Shown in pieces: positions 22,136-31,969 of a stretch of DNA of 64,000 bases. How positions within the stretch are numbered: the first letter of the stretch is position 1; each line of letters starts with the position of its first letter. Under the pieces are notes generated by a model. The model was given only the letters and a program-made list of their open reading frames with translations, searched no databases and was not told the DNA's origin. The DNA is from Clostridium sp. (lineage in GTDB: Bacteria; Bacillota_I; Bacilli_A; RF39; UBA660). The stretch lies in contig CP091739.1 of assembly GCA_022010095.1 (NCBI GenBank), positions 186,001-250,000 of the forward strand, given 5' to 3'. Position numbers and translations under genes: made by a program.

Positions 22136-23682
22136 TTTTTTAACCTCTTTTTTTCATATGTATATTTTTTTATTAATTCTTCTTTTTTTCTATACCAAAT
22201 CTATCATAAAACTGTTTATTACTATGAAATAATTTAGAATAATTGTTCATATCAATATTAATTCCTATATCTTTATAAAACATATATCTAGCATAAGCAA
22301 GATCTAAACTCATCATTAATTTTTTTAGGATATTTAATAAATAAATCATGAAGACCAATTAAATTATAAAAATTCTATCTTATCTATTATATTTTTCAAT
22401 CGTATAGCCAAATAGAGAAGGTAAATTTTTCATCATGAATATTACTTCATCATAAGAATAACCTAGTTTAACAATACTATCTATTTTTATTTTTTTAATA
22501 TTATTTATTTTAAGGCCAAGTACTGATGGAAATGATTTGATTATATTTATAACATCTTCTTTTTGTAAATCCAAGACTTATTAAATCATTTATCTTATTT
22601 ATAATATTTTTCCATTGATACACATAGTATAGTAGGCGTTCTTTTTTTATCATAAATAATACTTCTTTATATGTAAATCCTATATTCATTAAATCATTTA
22701 TTCTTTTTATTAAAACTATCATTATGAACACAAAGTAATGCTGGAAATCTTTTTAAGTAAACTAATTATTTCATTATGACTAAATCCTATATTATTTAAA
22801 TTCTTTATTTTTATCATTTAATGAATCAATTGATAAATCTACTATAGTAGGATTTCTTTTTAAGAATAAAATTAGCTTCATTTAAAGAAAAAAACCAATA
22901 GATATAAGATAATTAGTCATTCTATCATATTTAAATGATATTCTATCTTTAGAATCATCTTTATTATGTGATATTTCTTTATTACAGTATTTCTTTAATA
23001 ATTCTTCTTTTGATATTTTATATCTTCTTTCAAAGTCTTTATTTTTAATAAAAAGTAGGGCATAGTTATTTCTATCAATATTGATACCTATATCTCTATA
23101 AAACCTATATCTTGAATAAACAACACTTAAACTTATCATAAGTTCTTTAGTATCACTAATTACTATATCCATAAGATTAATACTTTTATAGAAATCTATT
23201 TTTACCCTGTAAATTCTCTATAGACATACTAAGTATTGATGGATAATTTTTTTAATCATATCTCTAACATTAGATAATGTATATCCAAACGACATAATAT
23301 ATTTAATTTTATCATCTATACGTTTTTATAGAATAACTACATATAACAGGAAATAGTTTAGTTATATTTATAACTTCTTCATGTGTAAAACCAAGTGATA
23401 ATACATATTGAATTTTATCATTTACTTTTTTTAGTTGAAAGAGTAAATATTTGAGGACATATTCTAGTCATTTTTAATAACATCATCATATGTAAAAACC
23501 AAGTTTAAGTAAATTATTTATTTTTATATTTTTAATACTAGATATTGGGTTAGTTAGGAATACAGATGATCTTTTTAATCATAAATCTTATATCATCAGT
23601 AGTGTATCCAAGTGATAAAAATATCACTTAATTTATCTTTATCAATATTAGTATGACTTAATTCTTTATATAATTCTTCCAT
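22132..23682 (-). CDS. mTERF-like helical-repeat protein B
   Basis: Starts at ATG 23682 (MEELYKELSHTNIDKDKLSD). The reconstructed product is about 515 residues. Array 1 has repeats such as LKLGFTYDDVIKMTRICPQI, LSLGFTHEEVINITKLFPVI and SFGYTLSNVRDMIK. It is followed by a cap module (ELMISLSVVYSRYRFYRDIG, with LLFIKNKDFERRYKISKEEL). A second array (SIGFSLNEANFILKRNP, NIGFTYKEVLFMIKKE, LGYSYDEVIFMMKNLPSLFG) ends in a second cap (LMMSLDLAYARYMFYKDIGI). The linker between cap 1 and array 2 (RISFKYDRMTNYLISIGFS) aligns with the matching linker in protein C. This shows the double unit is real, not two genes joined by error. The stop overlaps the next start by ATGA, implying coupled translation. Confidence 0.7.
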
Positions 23683-23711
23683 ATGACTATCTCTCTTCTA
23701 ATTTCATCTCT

Positions 23712-24637
23712 TTATTTTGTCTTTTTATCATAATCATACATCTCTAAAAAGAGCATCACTAGAAATAGAATAAGATTGTTCAAATTGACTATTACTTAAG
23801 AATAATTTACTTGAATGATTTTTTTATCGAAATTTATATCATTATCTTTTTAAAAAAAGAATATCTAGCATATGCAAGTCTAACACTCATCATTAAATAT
23901 AAAGGACATTTAACAATTATATCATGAAAACCAATTGAATCATAAAATTGAACTTTAGAAATAATGTTTTTCAATACTAAGACTTAATAATGAAGGATAT
24001 TTTTTTAACAATAGAAATTACTTCTTTCTCTGTAAATCCAAGAGATACAATACTATTAAATTTATTAATTATATTATTTTTCTGAAATAGTTAATATTTG
24101 AGGGGATTTTGTAATAATATTTAATGTTTCTTCTTTACTAAATCCTAGGTTCAAAAATAAATTTATTTTAGAAATAATATTCATAGTTGATAATGTTAAT
24201 GTACTAGGGTAAGCTCTAATTATTTTTAATAATATTTTCATCAGAAAATCCAATATCTTTTAAATCATTAATTTTTTTCTCTTTTTAATAAATCAAATGA
24301 ATTAGTTGATAAAAAAAGATGTTCTTTTATTTATTGAAATAATATCATCGTTTTGAAACCCAAAAATCTAGTAAAAAAATTCAAATTTAGAAGTAATATT
24401 TTTTTCTGATAGTGTTATTATTCAGCGAAATGATTTTTACCATTTTTAATAATATCTTCTTTTGAGGCGCCATAACTCATTAATAAATAAATTTTTTTCT
24501 TTCAATAGTTTTTTTGCTTTAAAAATTAGTTAATACATCACTTTTTTTATACATTTTAATAATATCATCATAAGTAAAAACCAAATGATAATAAATATTT
24601 GATTCTTTCATTACTTGTTATAACACTTTTTCTTCAT
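23712..24637 (-). CDS. mTERF-like helical-repeat protein A
   Basis: First gene of the operon and the only one with a single array plus cap (about 305 residues). The start ATG 24637 follows AGAGGGG. Corrected, it begins MKKSVITSNERIKYLLSFGF, with repeats YLLMSYGASKEDIIKMVK and further less regular units. The cap is LMMSVRLAYARYSFF followed by KLFLSNSQFEQSYSISSDAL and the ending MYDYDKKTK. The Met-Tyr-x-Tyr motif after the cap recurs in proteins B and C. The proline in each repeat and the C-terminal Ile/Lys helix fit the mTERF consensus. The middle (24420-24000) is heavily frame-broken. Family assignment is by pattern recognition only. Confidence 0.65.
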
Positions 24638-24664
24638 ATAAACCCCTCTTTAAAAATCGGCTAT

Positions 24665-24693
24665 ATTATATCAAAAAAGCATTTATAAGTCAA
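24665..24693 (-). promoter_or_regulatory. Near-consensus promoter of the mTERF-like operon
   Basis: On the minus strand TTGACT (24693-24688), a 17-base spacer and TATAAT (24670-24665) with extended TGA. The -35 lies just inside the gap after the sigK-like stop codon. The 5' leader (TATAATATAGCCGATTTTT) matches the leader of the J-domain gene at 46.1 kb. Confidence 0.85.
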
Positions 24694-24699
24694 TGAAAC

Positions 24700-25405
24700 T
24701 TATACTCCATTATTCTTTATAAATTCACGTAACATTTTTTTATTAAAAGCTCTTTTTTTCTATTCTTGAAACATAACTTCTTGATATATGTAATTTTTTT
24801 AGATATTTCTTTTTGTGTTTTTTTCTTCTTCATTTTAAAAGGCCATATCTCATTTTAATGATTTCTAGTTCTCATTCTATTAAGCACATTTAAATATTTA
24901 GATAGATTTCTTATATTATCTTTAAATTCTATAGCACTTTCTATGCTTGTACTATTTTCTTTAAGCACATCAATAAGTGTAATATCACCACCATCTTTAT
25001 CATGACCAATAATATCATCAAGACTTATGTTATTATTGTATTTTTTATTACTTCTAAGGTACATTAGTATCTCATTTTCAGCACATTTAGCAGCATAAGT
25101 AGTAAGTTTAACACCTTTATTTATACTATAAGAATCTATTCCTTTTATAAGACCAATTGTTCCTATACTAATTAGATCATCAGCTGAAACACCTTTAGTT
25201 TCATACTTTTTAACTATATGAGCAACTAATCTTAGATTATGTTCAATTAGTTTATTACGAGATTCCTTGTCTCCTTTAAGAAGTCCTTCTATACATTTAT
25301 TTTCTTCTTCACTGCTTAATGGGTGCTCAAATACATTAAGACTATAACTAGTTGTGAGTATCATCATATTTTTTTAAAAAAACTCTTTTTAATTTTATTA
25401 AACAA
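24700..25405 (-). CDS. sigK: Sporulation-type RNA polymerase sigma factor, SigK/SigE-like
   Basis: Group 3 sigma factor of the spore mother-cell type. The core HPLSSEEENKCIEGLLKGD, NKLIEHNLRLVAHIVKKYE, DDLISIGTIGLIKGIDSY and KLTTYAAKCAENEILMYLRS is very close to SigK. ISLDDIIGHDKDGGDITLID follows, and after a frame break near 24870 region 4 reads IIKMRYGL with the helix ISRSYVSRIEKRAFNKKML. I take TTG 25405 as start: AGGTGA lies five bases upstream and the length becomes about 234 residues, the SigK size. A later ATG at 25367 is the alternative. The SigK-type pro-sequence is not obvious. With spoIIP this implies a retained sporulation-derived programme. Confidence 0.9.
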
Positions 25406-25463
25406 ATTAATCACCTAATTAATAATATGTAAAGCGAACAAATTAATGCGTTTCTTATTAGAT

Positions 25464-25478
25464 GTAGGTAATACCTAC
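25464..25478. promoter_or_regulatory. Perfect palindrome between sigK-like and nrdD
   Basis: GTAGGT-AAT-ACCTAC in the 230-base divergent region. A protein-binding operator for either gene is possible. It does not look like an NrdR box as I know it. Confidence 0.45.
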
Positions 25479-25637
25479 GTTTATGTTTTTTTGGAACAAA
25501 AAAAATTTTGAAAAAGTCAAGATGTAAAATTTTTATATATTTTTAGCAAAAAAATACATCAAAAAACATTTACAAATATTTATAAGCGTGCTACCATTAT
25601 GTTGGTAATAAGAAAAAGTGAAGGTGAGGTAAAAGAA

Positions 25638-28094
25638 ATGGAAAAAGATTTCCTAGATGACTTAGTAGTTGTCAAAAGAAGTGGTCAGAGGGTTAGTTTT
25701 AATGATGCTAAAATTGCTTTAGCTGTTAAAAAAGGTTTTGATAGTGTATATGAAGAATATGATGAAAAAGAACGTATACAAAGTAAAAAGAGAAAGTTTT
25801 TAGATCAAATAAGAAAAAGATTACAAAGATAGAAAAAAACTATTGGAGTAGAAGATGTTTCTGATGTTATAGAAGAAGTATTTAAAGAAACTTAAATATG
25901 ATGAAGTATATGAATCATTTAAAAATTATAGAGAAAGAAGAGATGCATCAAGAGAAGCATTTGTAGTAAAGCAACAACATAAGTTTGTTAAAGCAATTGA
26001 ATCTTTAGGACTTAAGAGTGCTACAGAGGAAAATTCAAAAAGAGAGAATGCTAATGTTGATGGAGATGGACCAATGGGAACGATGCTTCACTTTGGTTCA
26101 ACTGTATCAAGAGAATTTGCTAAAGCATATTTAATGGATGCTAAATATAGTAGAGCCCATGATGAAGGAGCAATTCATATTCATGATTTAGATTTTTGGG
26201 CTATGGGAACTACTACTTGTATGCAAATAGATTTGAATAAATTATTTAAAAATGGATTTTCGACAGGACATGGTTACCTTAGAACTCCAAATAGTATTGG
26301 AAGTTATAGTGCACTTGCAGCAATAGCAATTCAAGCAAATCAAAATGAACAACATGGAGGACAAAGCATACCAGCCTTTGATTATTATATGGCTCCTGGA
26401 GTTTTAAAAACACATTTCAAAAAAGAATTTATACAAGCTATATATAATTATTTAGATTTTTGAAGGATTTAAAGAATTAATTAACTTTAATAAAGTAACT
26501 GATATTATTGATAAATTAGATACTATAGAAGTAGATTTAAGTGTATTTGATGAATTTATGTCAAAGAGTACAAGACTTAAAGAAATATTTGAAAGTGCTT
26601 ATGATAATGCAATGAAGAGAACTGATAGAGCTACATTCCAAGCAATGGAAGCATTCATTCATAATTTAAATACAATGCATAGTAGAGCTGGTGCTCAAGT
26701 TCCATTTAGTTCAGTTAATTTTGGTACTGATACTAGTGAGGAAGGAAGAATGGTTGTTAAAAATTATTTACTAGCAACTGAAGCAGGACTTGGTCATGGT
26801 GAAACTCCAATATTCCCAATATCAATTTTCAAAGTAAAAGAAGGAGTTAACTATTTCAAAGAAGATAAAAACTATGATTTATTTAGATTAGCATGTAGAG
26901 TATCTGCGAAAAGATTATTTCCTAACTTCTCATTTATAGATGCACCATATAATAAAAAATATTATGTAGAAGGTGACTATAATACTGAAGTAGGTTATAT
27001 GGGCTGTAGAACCAGGGTTCTTGCTAATGTGTGCGGTCCATCTGTAACACCAGGACGTGGAAATTTGAGTTTCACATCAATTAATTTACCTAGACTTGGT
27101 ATTAAACATGGTATTGCTTTAGGCGAACGTGATAAAGCAGATATGAAAGCATTCTATAAAGAACTAGATGAAACAATGGATTTAGTAAAGGGACAATTAC
27201 TTCAAAGATTCGAATGTCAATGTTCAAAATCAAAAGCTAATTTCAAATTCTTACTTGGTTCAGGTGTATGGCTAAATAGTGAAAAATTAGAAAACAATAG
27301 TAAACTTAGAACAGTTTTAAAACATGGAACACTTTCAATAGGATTCATAGGTCTTGCTGAAACATTAAAAGCATTAATCGGTGAACATCATGGAGAAAGT
27401 GAAAAGCACAAAATTAGGACTTGAAATAATTGGTCATATGAGAAAGAAATGTGATGAATACACTGAAGAATATAATCTTAACTTCACATGTCTTGCAACT
27501 CCAGCAGAAGGTCTATCAGGTAGATTTGTCGCAATAGATAGATCAATTTATGGAAAATTAAAGGTGTTACTGATAGGGATTACTATACTAATTCATTCCA
27601 TGTTCCAGTTTATTATAAGACAGGTGTTAAACATAAACTTGAGGTTGAAGGCAAATATCATGAACTTACTAATGCTGGTCATATTAGTTATATAGAACTT
27701 GATGGAGACACTGTTAATAATGTTGATGCATTTGAAACAGTTGTTAGAATTATGCATGACTGTGGTATTGGTTATGGAGCAATAAATCACCCTGTTGATA
27801 GAGATCCAGTATGTGGATATGTTGGTGTTATTAATGATGTTTGTCCTCGATGTGGTAGACACGAAGGAGAAGGCGTTGAAATGGAAAAAGTAACATGCTT
27901 TGATTGTAATGGAAGATAGAAAGGAAGGATTAAAGATGGATAAAGAAGTTAAAAAAAGTAAAAAAATGGTTGGTGAAGGTGTAGGATTTGAAAGAATTAG
28001 AAGAATCACTGGATACCTAGTTGGAACTTTAGATAGATTTAACAATGCTAAAAAAGCAGAAGTAAACGATAGAGTAACTCATGCAACAAAGTAA
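25638..28094 (+). CDS. nrdD: Anaerobic ribonucleoside-triphosphate reductase (class III, NrdD)
   Basis: Makes dNTPs from NTPs without oxygen using a glycyl radical. The start ATG 25638 follows AAGGTGAGG. An ATP-cone opens the protein (VVVKRSGQRVSFNDAKIALA). The catalytic barrel includes HDEGAIHIHDLDFWAMGTTT, GYMGCRTRV and TPGRGNLSFTSINLPRLGI. The zinc site shows CPRCGRHEG (its second Cys pair is lost at the break around 27895). The C-terminus carries the glycyl-radical loop RRITGYLVGTLDRFNNAKK. The length of about 810 residues is usual. Breaks occur at 25795, 25830, 25890, 26460, 27408, 27565 and 27890. The stop overlaps nrdG by 14 bases. The presence of this pair indicates anaerobic growth. 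Confidence 0.96.
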
Positions 28095-28653
28095 AGAGTA
28101 TATACGTTTAGCTGCAGATCTTCAAAGTGATTCAATAGTTGATGGTCCAGGTTTAAGGGCAGTTATATGGACACAAGGTTGTTCCCATAACTGTAAAGGC
28201 TGTCAAAATCCAACTACACATGACTTTAATGGTGGTGGACTAGTACCAATAAAAATGGTATGTGATGCGATAGATGAACTTGAATATCATACTGGAATAA
28301 CATTTAGTGGTGGAGATCCAATGTTCCAACCAGTTGCTTGTAATGAAATTGCTACATATGCTAAAAGTAAAGGCTATAATATTTGGGTATATACAGGATT
28401 TACATTCGAAGAATTAATCGAAATGTCAAAAAAGAATCCTATTTATACTGAATTTCTACATAATATTGATGTTTTAGTAGATGGTAAATTTATATTAGAA
28501 CAAAGAGATTTATCTCTTCTATTTAGAGGATCATCTAATCAAAGATTAATTGATATAAAAAAAACATTTATGAATGGTGAAGTAACTTTACTTGATGAAT
28601 ATGTTTACAATGAACAAAAAAAGTATTTGAAAAAGGAGCCTATGTTTGTATAG
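28081..28653 (+). CDS. nrdG: Anaerobic ribonucleotide reductase activating enzyme (NrdG, radical SAM)
   Basis: Generates the glycyl radical on NrdD from S-adenosylmethionine. ATG 28081 lies inside the end of nrdD. The early sequence SIVDGPGLRAVIWTQGC is followed by the iron-sulfur cysteines CSHNCKGC (CxxxCxxC). GITFSGGDPMFQP is the SAM-binding GGE-type motif, and NIWVYTGFTFEEL and VDVLVDGKF-type segments follow. About 190 residues, slightly longer than the shortest family members. The last 20 codons overlap an imperfect hairpin (AAAAGGAG...CTCTTTT) that may end the operon. Confidence 0.95.
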   Translation: MQQSKEYIRLAADLQSDSIVDGPGLRAVIWTQGCSHNCKGCQNPTTHDFNGGGLVPIKMVCDAIDELEYHTGITFSGGDPMFQPVACNEIATYAKSKGYNIWVYTGFTFEELIEMSKKNPIYTEFLHNIDVLVDGKFILEQRDLSLLFRGSSNQRLIDIKKTFMNGEVTLLDEYVYNEQKKYLKKEPMFV

Positions 28654-28701
28654 ACTCTTTTGTTTTGAAATGATATACTTAATATAGAAAGAAGGATAAG
28701 G

Positions 28702-29509
28702 ATGAAAAAGAAAAATATATTGATGTTAGTCGCAGTAATATTAGTGATAGTTTTAGTATTAATAGGCTATATACTTACAAAAGAATAAGAAAGATGATAA
28801 TAAAAGTTCAACAACGAGTACAACCACAACAACACAAAAAGTAATAGAAAAAGAACCTATTAAATTAGAAGATATATATAGAATATGTACTAAGTGTGTA
28901 TACAATAAAGAAGCTAACGAATGCAAATTCAAAGATGGAACAACAATGACGATTGCTTATACTCCTGAAAATGATACTGGTGAAGAATTTGGTGGAAATT
29001 ATAAACTTACTTTTGCTAAAAATGGTACACAGATATATCAAACATTAGAATATGTAGATAATATTGAACAATTTAATTTTTTTAAATGAAATTGATACTA
29101 AAGAAACTAATGATTTATATATGTTTAAATTAAAAAGGTAGTAGTGATGTTGATGCTTATGATTTAATACTTAAAAATATATGATAAATCTATGAATGTA
29201 AAATATGATACAGAAAGTAAAAAAAGAAAGAATATAACTTATCTGAACATGGTGAAATGTCTAATGTAATTTTTAAATAAAAAGTACATTTAAAAATAGT
29301 TTATGCTGTTGAAAGTTTAATAACAAATGGAGAAGTATATTGTAATTTAGTTAAAGAAGGTCTTGCTAAAAATGATGATGTTGTATTAAAGATAGATGAA
29401 ATCTTAGTAGGAACAGATATAAAAGGTAAATACAAGAACTATAACTGCTAAAGAATATGATAGTAATTCTAAATATTGCGATGCGATTAATCATAGAGAA
29501 GACATATAA
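28702..29509 (+). CDS. Membrane-anchored hypothetical protein
   Basis: Not recognised. ATG 28702 follows GAAGGATAAGG. The corrected N-terminus is a basic stub and one hydrophobic helix (NILMLVAVILVIVLVLIGYI), then a Ser/Thr linker with many threonines (28810-28840). About 200 mostly soluble residues follow, with paired cysteines (ICTKCVYNKEANECKF) and a beta-rich look (GGNYKLTFAKNGTQIYQTLE). The end is DSNSKYCDAINHREDI. A single N-terminal anchor with a Thr-rich spacer suggests an extracytoplasmic domain. Frame breaks are many (28785, 29080, 29130, 29180, 29222, 29280, 29430), so no long open frame survives as written. Confidence 0.55.
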
Positions 29510-29547
29510 AAAAATTGTTTACAATGTATGATAAAATGTGATAAACT

Positions 29548-29634
29548 ATTATTAGTGAAGCACCTGACCCCTGTAGGCTAGGTATCACATATTATTGTTT
29601 AACCTAACTACAAAGTGAGTTAGGTGATTTTTTT
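29548..29634 (+). ncRNA. Candidate small structured RNA with terminator
   Basis: A weak promoter-like pair (TTTACA at 29519, extended TGATAAACT at 29541) precedes a segment AAGCACCTGACCCC..GGCTAGGT. It ends in a strong hairpin, ACCTAACT (29602-29609) with AGTTAGGT (29618-29625), then seven T. No open frame is present. It could be a leader, a small RNA, or an antisense partner of the small peptide gene opposite. Confidence 0.4.
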
Positions 29635-29659
29635 AATTTATGAAAAATTAAAAAAATTA

Positions 29660-29728
29660 TTATAAAAAAAGTAATATGAATATAATAACAAGTAAAAAAA
29701 ACTTATTAAAAAAATCTTTCTTACTCAT
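29660..29728 (-). CDS. Possible 22-residue hydrophobic peptide (type I toxin-like)
   Basis: On the minus strand a full Shine-Dalgarno (GGAGGTGAT) is placed before ATG 29728. As written it codes MSKKDFFNKFFLLVIIFILL and two further residues: a basic amphipathic head and one membrane helix, the style of type I toxins and of small membrane peptides. The frame depends on a 7T and an 8T run, so a length error would destroy it. It converges with the candidate small RNA on the other strand, as in several toxin/antisense pairs. Nothing else of note is seen between 29509 and 30041 apart from the listed elements. Confidence 0.4.
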   Translation of the reverse strand: MSKKDFFNKFFLLVIIFILLFL

Positions 29729-29840
29729 ATAACATCACCTCCATTAGACTCCCTGAATACAGAAGATTAATATTGGCGACACCTAGCCTCAAGTGCTTTG
29801 ATAAGTAAAGTAGCATATATAAAAATGTAATGCAAATAGG

Positions 29841-29949
29841 TAAAAATTTAATTTTTGAGGTAGTTTTTTTATAGTGAAAATTAAATTATGCCCTGGGCGA
29901 AAAATTTAATTATCAACCATGTTTTTAATATGCAAAAATTAAATTTTTA
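29841..29949. repeat. Nested inverted repeat, 109 bases
   Basis: The outer arms are perfect 17-mers: TAAAAATTTAATTTTTG (29841-29857) and its reverse complement (29933-29949). Inner arms AATTAAATT (about 29878-29886) and AATTTAATT (about 29902-29911) flank the small palindrome GCCCTGGGC (29890-29898). A cruciform-forming or recombination site is possible. No gene overlaps it. Confidence 0.7.
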
Positions 29950-30040
29950 AGGAAATTTCAAAAAAATCAAGAATAATTCAAATTAGTCCAAATAACTCGT
30001 CAAATTTCACCTTTATCAGCAAAAACGAACTTATGTTCGC

Positions 30041-30066
30041 TTGCGGGGGGTAATATTTGCTATAAT
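30041..30066 (+). promoter_or_regulatory. Poly-G-spacer promoter of BspA gene 2
   Basis: TTGCGG (30041) and TATAAT (30061-30066, extended TGC) are separated by 14 bases that begin with a G run; counting from 30045, six G stand together. The homologous promoter at 59676 has a 17-base spacer. G runs are otherwise rare in this AT-rich window. Confidence 0.65.
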
Positions 30067-30094
30067 GATTACAAGATAAGGAAGAGTGATCATT

Positions 30095-31816
30095 ATGAAA
30101 GATAAGAAAATGTATATATTGCTAGTGATATCTATACTGTTCGCAGTAATTGGAATTTCACTAGCATTTTTTTCACTTAATATAATTGGAAACGATACTG
30201 CTAAATATAACAAAATAACAACAGGCGATTTAGAACTAGTGTTTACTGATGACAATGAAGTATCACTTGATGGAGCATTTCCAGGTGATTCAATTACGAA
30301 AACAATATCAGTAAAAAAAATACTGGTACAAAAGAAGTAAGTTATAATATTGTATGGCAAGAACTTTTAAATGAGATTACAAATAATGAACTTGTAATTG
30401 ATGGAACATGTAAAAATTTAAATTCAAGTAACGCAGAAGATGGAGAATGTAGTGCAATATCAAAGAAAGCAGTTAAAGAAGGTAACGTCACATCAAACAT
30501 TCCAATAAAACCAGGATATACACAAGAATATGAAGTAAAAATAACATTTATTGATACAGGCAAACCTCAAAATTATAATAAGAATAAATCATTCAAAGGA
30601 AAACTTGGTTTAACTGAATCATCAGTAAAGACAATTTATTGTACGTATGATGGAGAACCTACGCAAGGAGCAGAGTATGTAAATGGACAATATACTTATA
30701 GGTATATGCAAGAAAGTAATGGCAGTTCATGGAAAAACATAACCATCAGTGGTTGGGGTGTACAGCTTACTGATAAAACTAGTACTGACGCAGTAACAAG
30801 TAAACCATGTACTTATATAAATGATAAACCGGTTGTATCAATGGCATATATGTTTTTTGATAGTCAAGCTACAACACTAGATTTAAGCAATTTTGATACA
30901 AGTAAAGTAACAAATATGGAAAGTATGTTTGCTCATAGTCAATTTACATTATTAAATTTAAATAATTTTAATACAAGTAAAGTAACGAATATGACAGCGA
31001 TGTTTTATAACAGCCAAGCAACAACATTAGACTTAAACAGTTTTTAACACAAGTAAAGTAACTAATATGTATTGTATGTTTTCCTATAGTAAAGCCACAA
31101 CAATTGATGTAAGCAATTTTGATACAAGTAATGTAATTAGCATGGAACAAATGTTTGCGAATAGTATGGTTAAAAGGTTAGATGTAAGAAACTTTGATAC
31201 ATCGAATGTAACAGATATGAATTTTATGTTTGGTCAAAGTTCAATACTAGAAATAAAAAGGTATAAATAATTTTAATACTAGTAAAGTAACAGATATGAG
31301 TAATATGTTTAGAATTTCATTTTGTACAACACTAGATGTAAGTAGCTTCGATACAAGTAATGTAACCGATATGAGTAGCATGTTTTATGCTAGTCAAGCT
31401 ACAACATTAGATGTAAGCAATTTTAATACAAAAAATGTTACTAATATGTATGGTATGTTTCAAAGTTCAAAAGCAAAAACAATAGTGGGTTTGCAAAATT
31501 TTGATACAAGCAACGTAACTGATATGAACGAAATGTTTTTTGGCAGTAAAGCCACAACGTTAGACGTGAGCAGCTTTAATACAAGTAAAGTAACAAATAT
31601 GAGCTCTATGTTTGAAAAAAAGCAACTAATCTTAAAACAATATATGTAAGCAATAAATTTGATGTCAGTAAAGTTACTAATAGCACCTCTATGTTTTTGG
31701 ATTGCACTAACCTAGTAGGTGGAGCAGGAACCAAATATAATTCAACTAAAGTTGATAAAACCTATGCTCGTATAGATGGTGGAACAAGCAGTCCTGGTTA
31801 CTTTACAGCTAAATAA
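30095..31816 (+). CDS. Surface protein: TasA/camelysin-like domain plus BspA-type repeats
   Basis: ATG 30095 lies 8 bases after GGAAGAG; an in-frame GTG at 30086 is less well spaced. The N-terminal hydrophobic segment (MYILLVISILFAVIGISLAF) is followed by a domain resembling TasA/CalY fibre proteins (TTGDLELVFTDDNEVSLDGA, PGDSITKTISVKNTGTKEVS). The shared module with GWGVQLTDKTS and CTYINDKPVVSMAYMF follows. About ten BspA-type repeats of 25 residues come next (TTLDLSNFDTSKVTNMESMF), and the C-terminal cap NLVGGAGT...ARIDGG, ending PGYFTAK. The N-terminal 200 residues are almost identical to the protein at 59733. Breaks lie at 30314, 31040, 31262 and 31616. Likely anchored outside the cell; its role in adhesion is inference. 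Confidence 0.85.
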
Positions 31817-31969
31817 ATTTTAGATAAATAGTTTTACAAATAGATGATTACAATGTAATTGTCTATTTTTATTAATGATTTAATGAATTATTTACAACAT
31901 ACAATTGAATATGATAAGCTATTATTAGTGAAAGATTTATTAAATATTTCTAAAGATTGGGGTAAGAAA

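Noticed and set aside
20288-24637. TAL-effector-like or ankyrin-type repeats
   Set aside because: The repeat length is close to TAL-like repeats, but the Leu-Gly-Phe/Tyr start and the internal Phe-Pro pair fit mTERF units better; no repeat-variable di-residue position is evident.
25599-25637. Earlier start for nrdD at 25599
   Set aside because: ATG 25638 has the AGGTGAGG site at correct spacing and gives the usual ATP-cone N-terminus.
29548-29634. preQ1, SRP or 6S RNA
   Set aside because: I could not match the conserved cores of these RNAs; only a generic hairpin with terminator is supported.
30850-31650. CRISPR-like regular repeats
   Set aside because: The 75-base periodicity is in frame and codes BspA-type leucine-rich repeats; there are no constant repeats with unique spacers. 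The same holds for 60500-61180.
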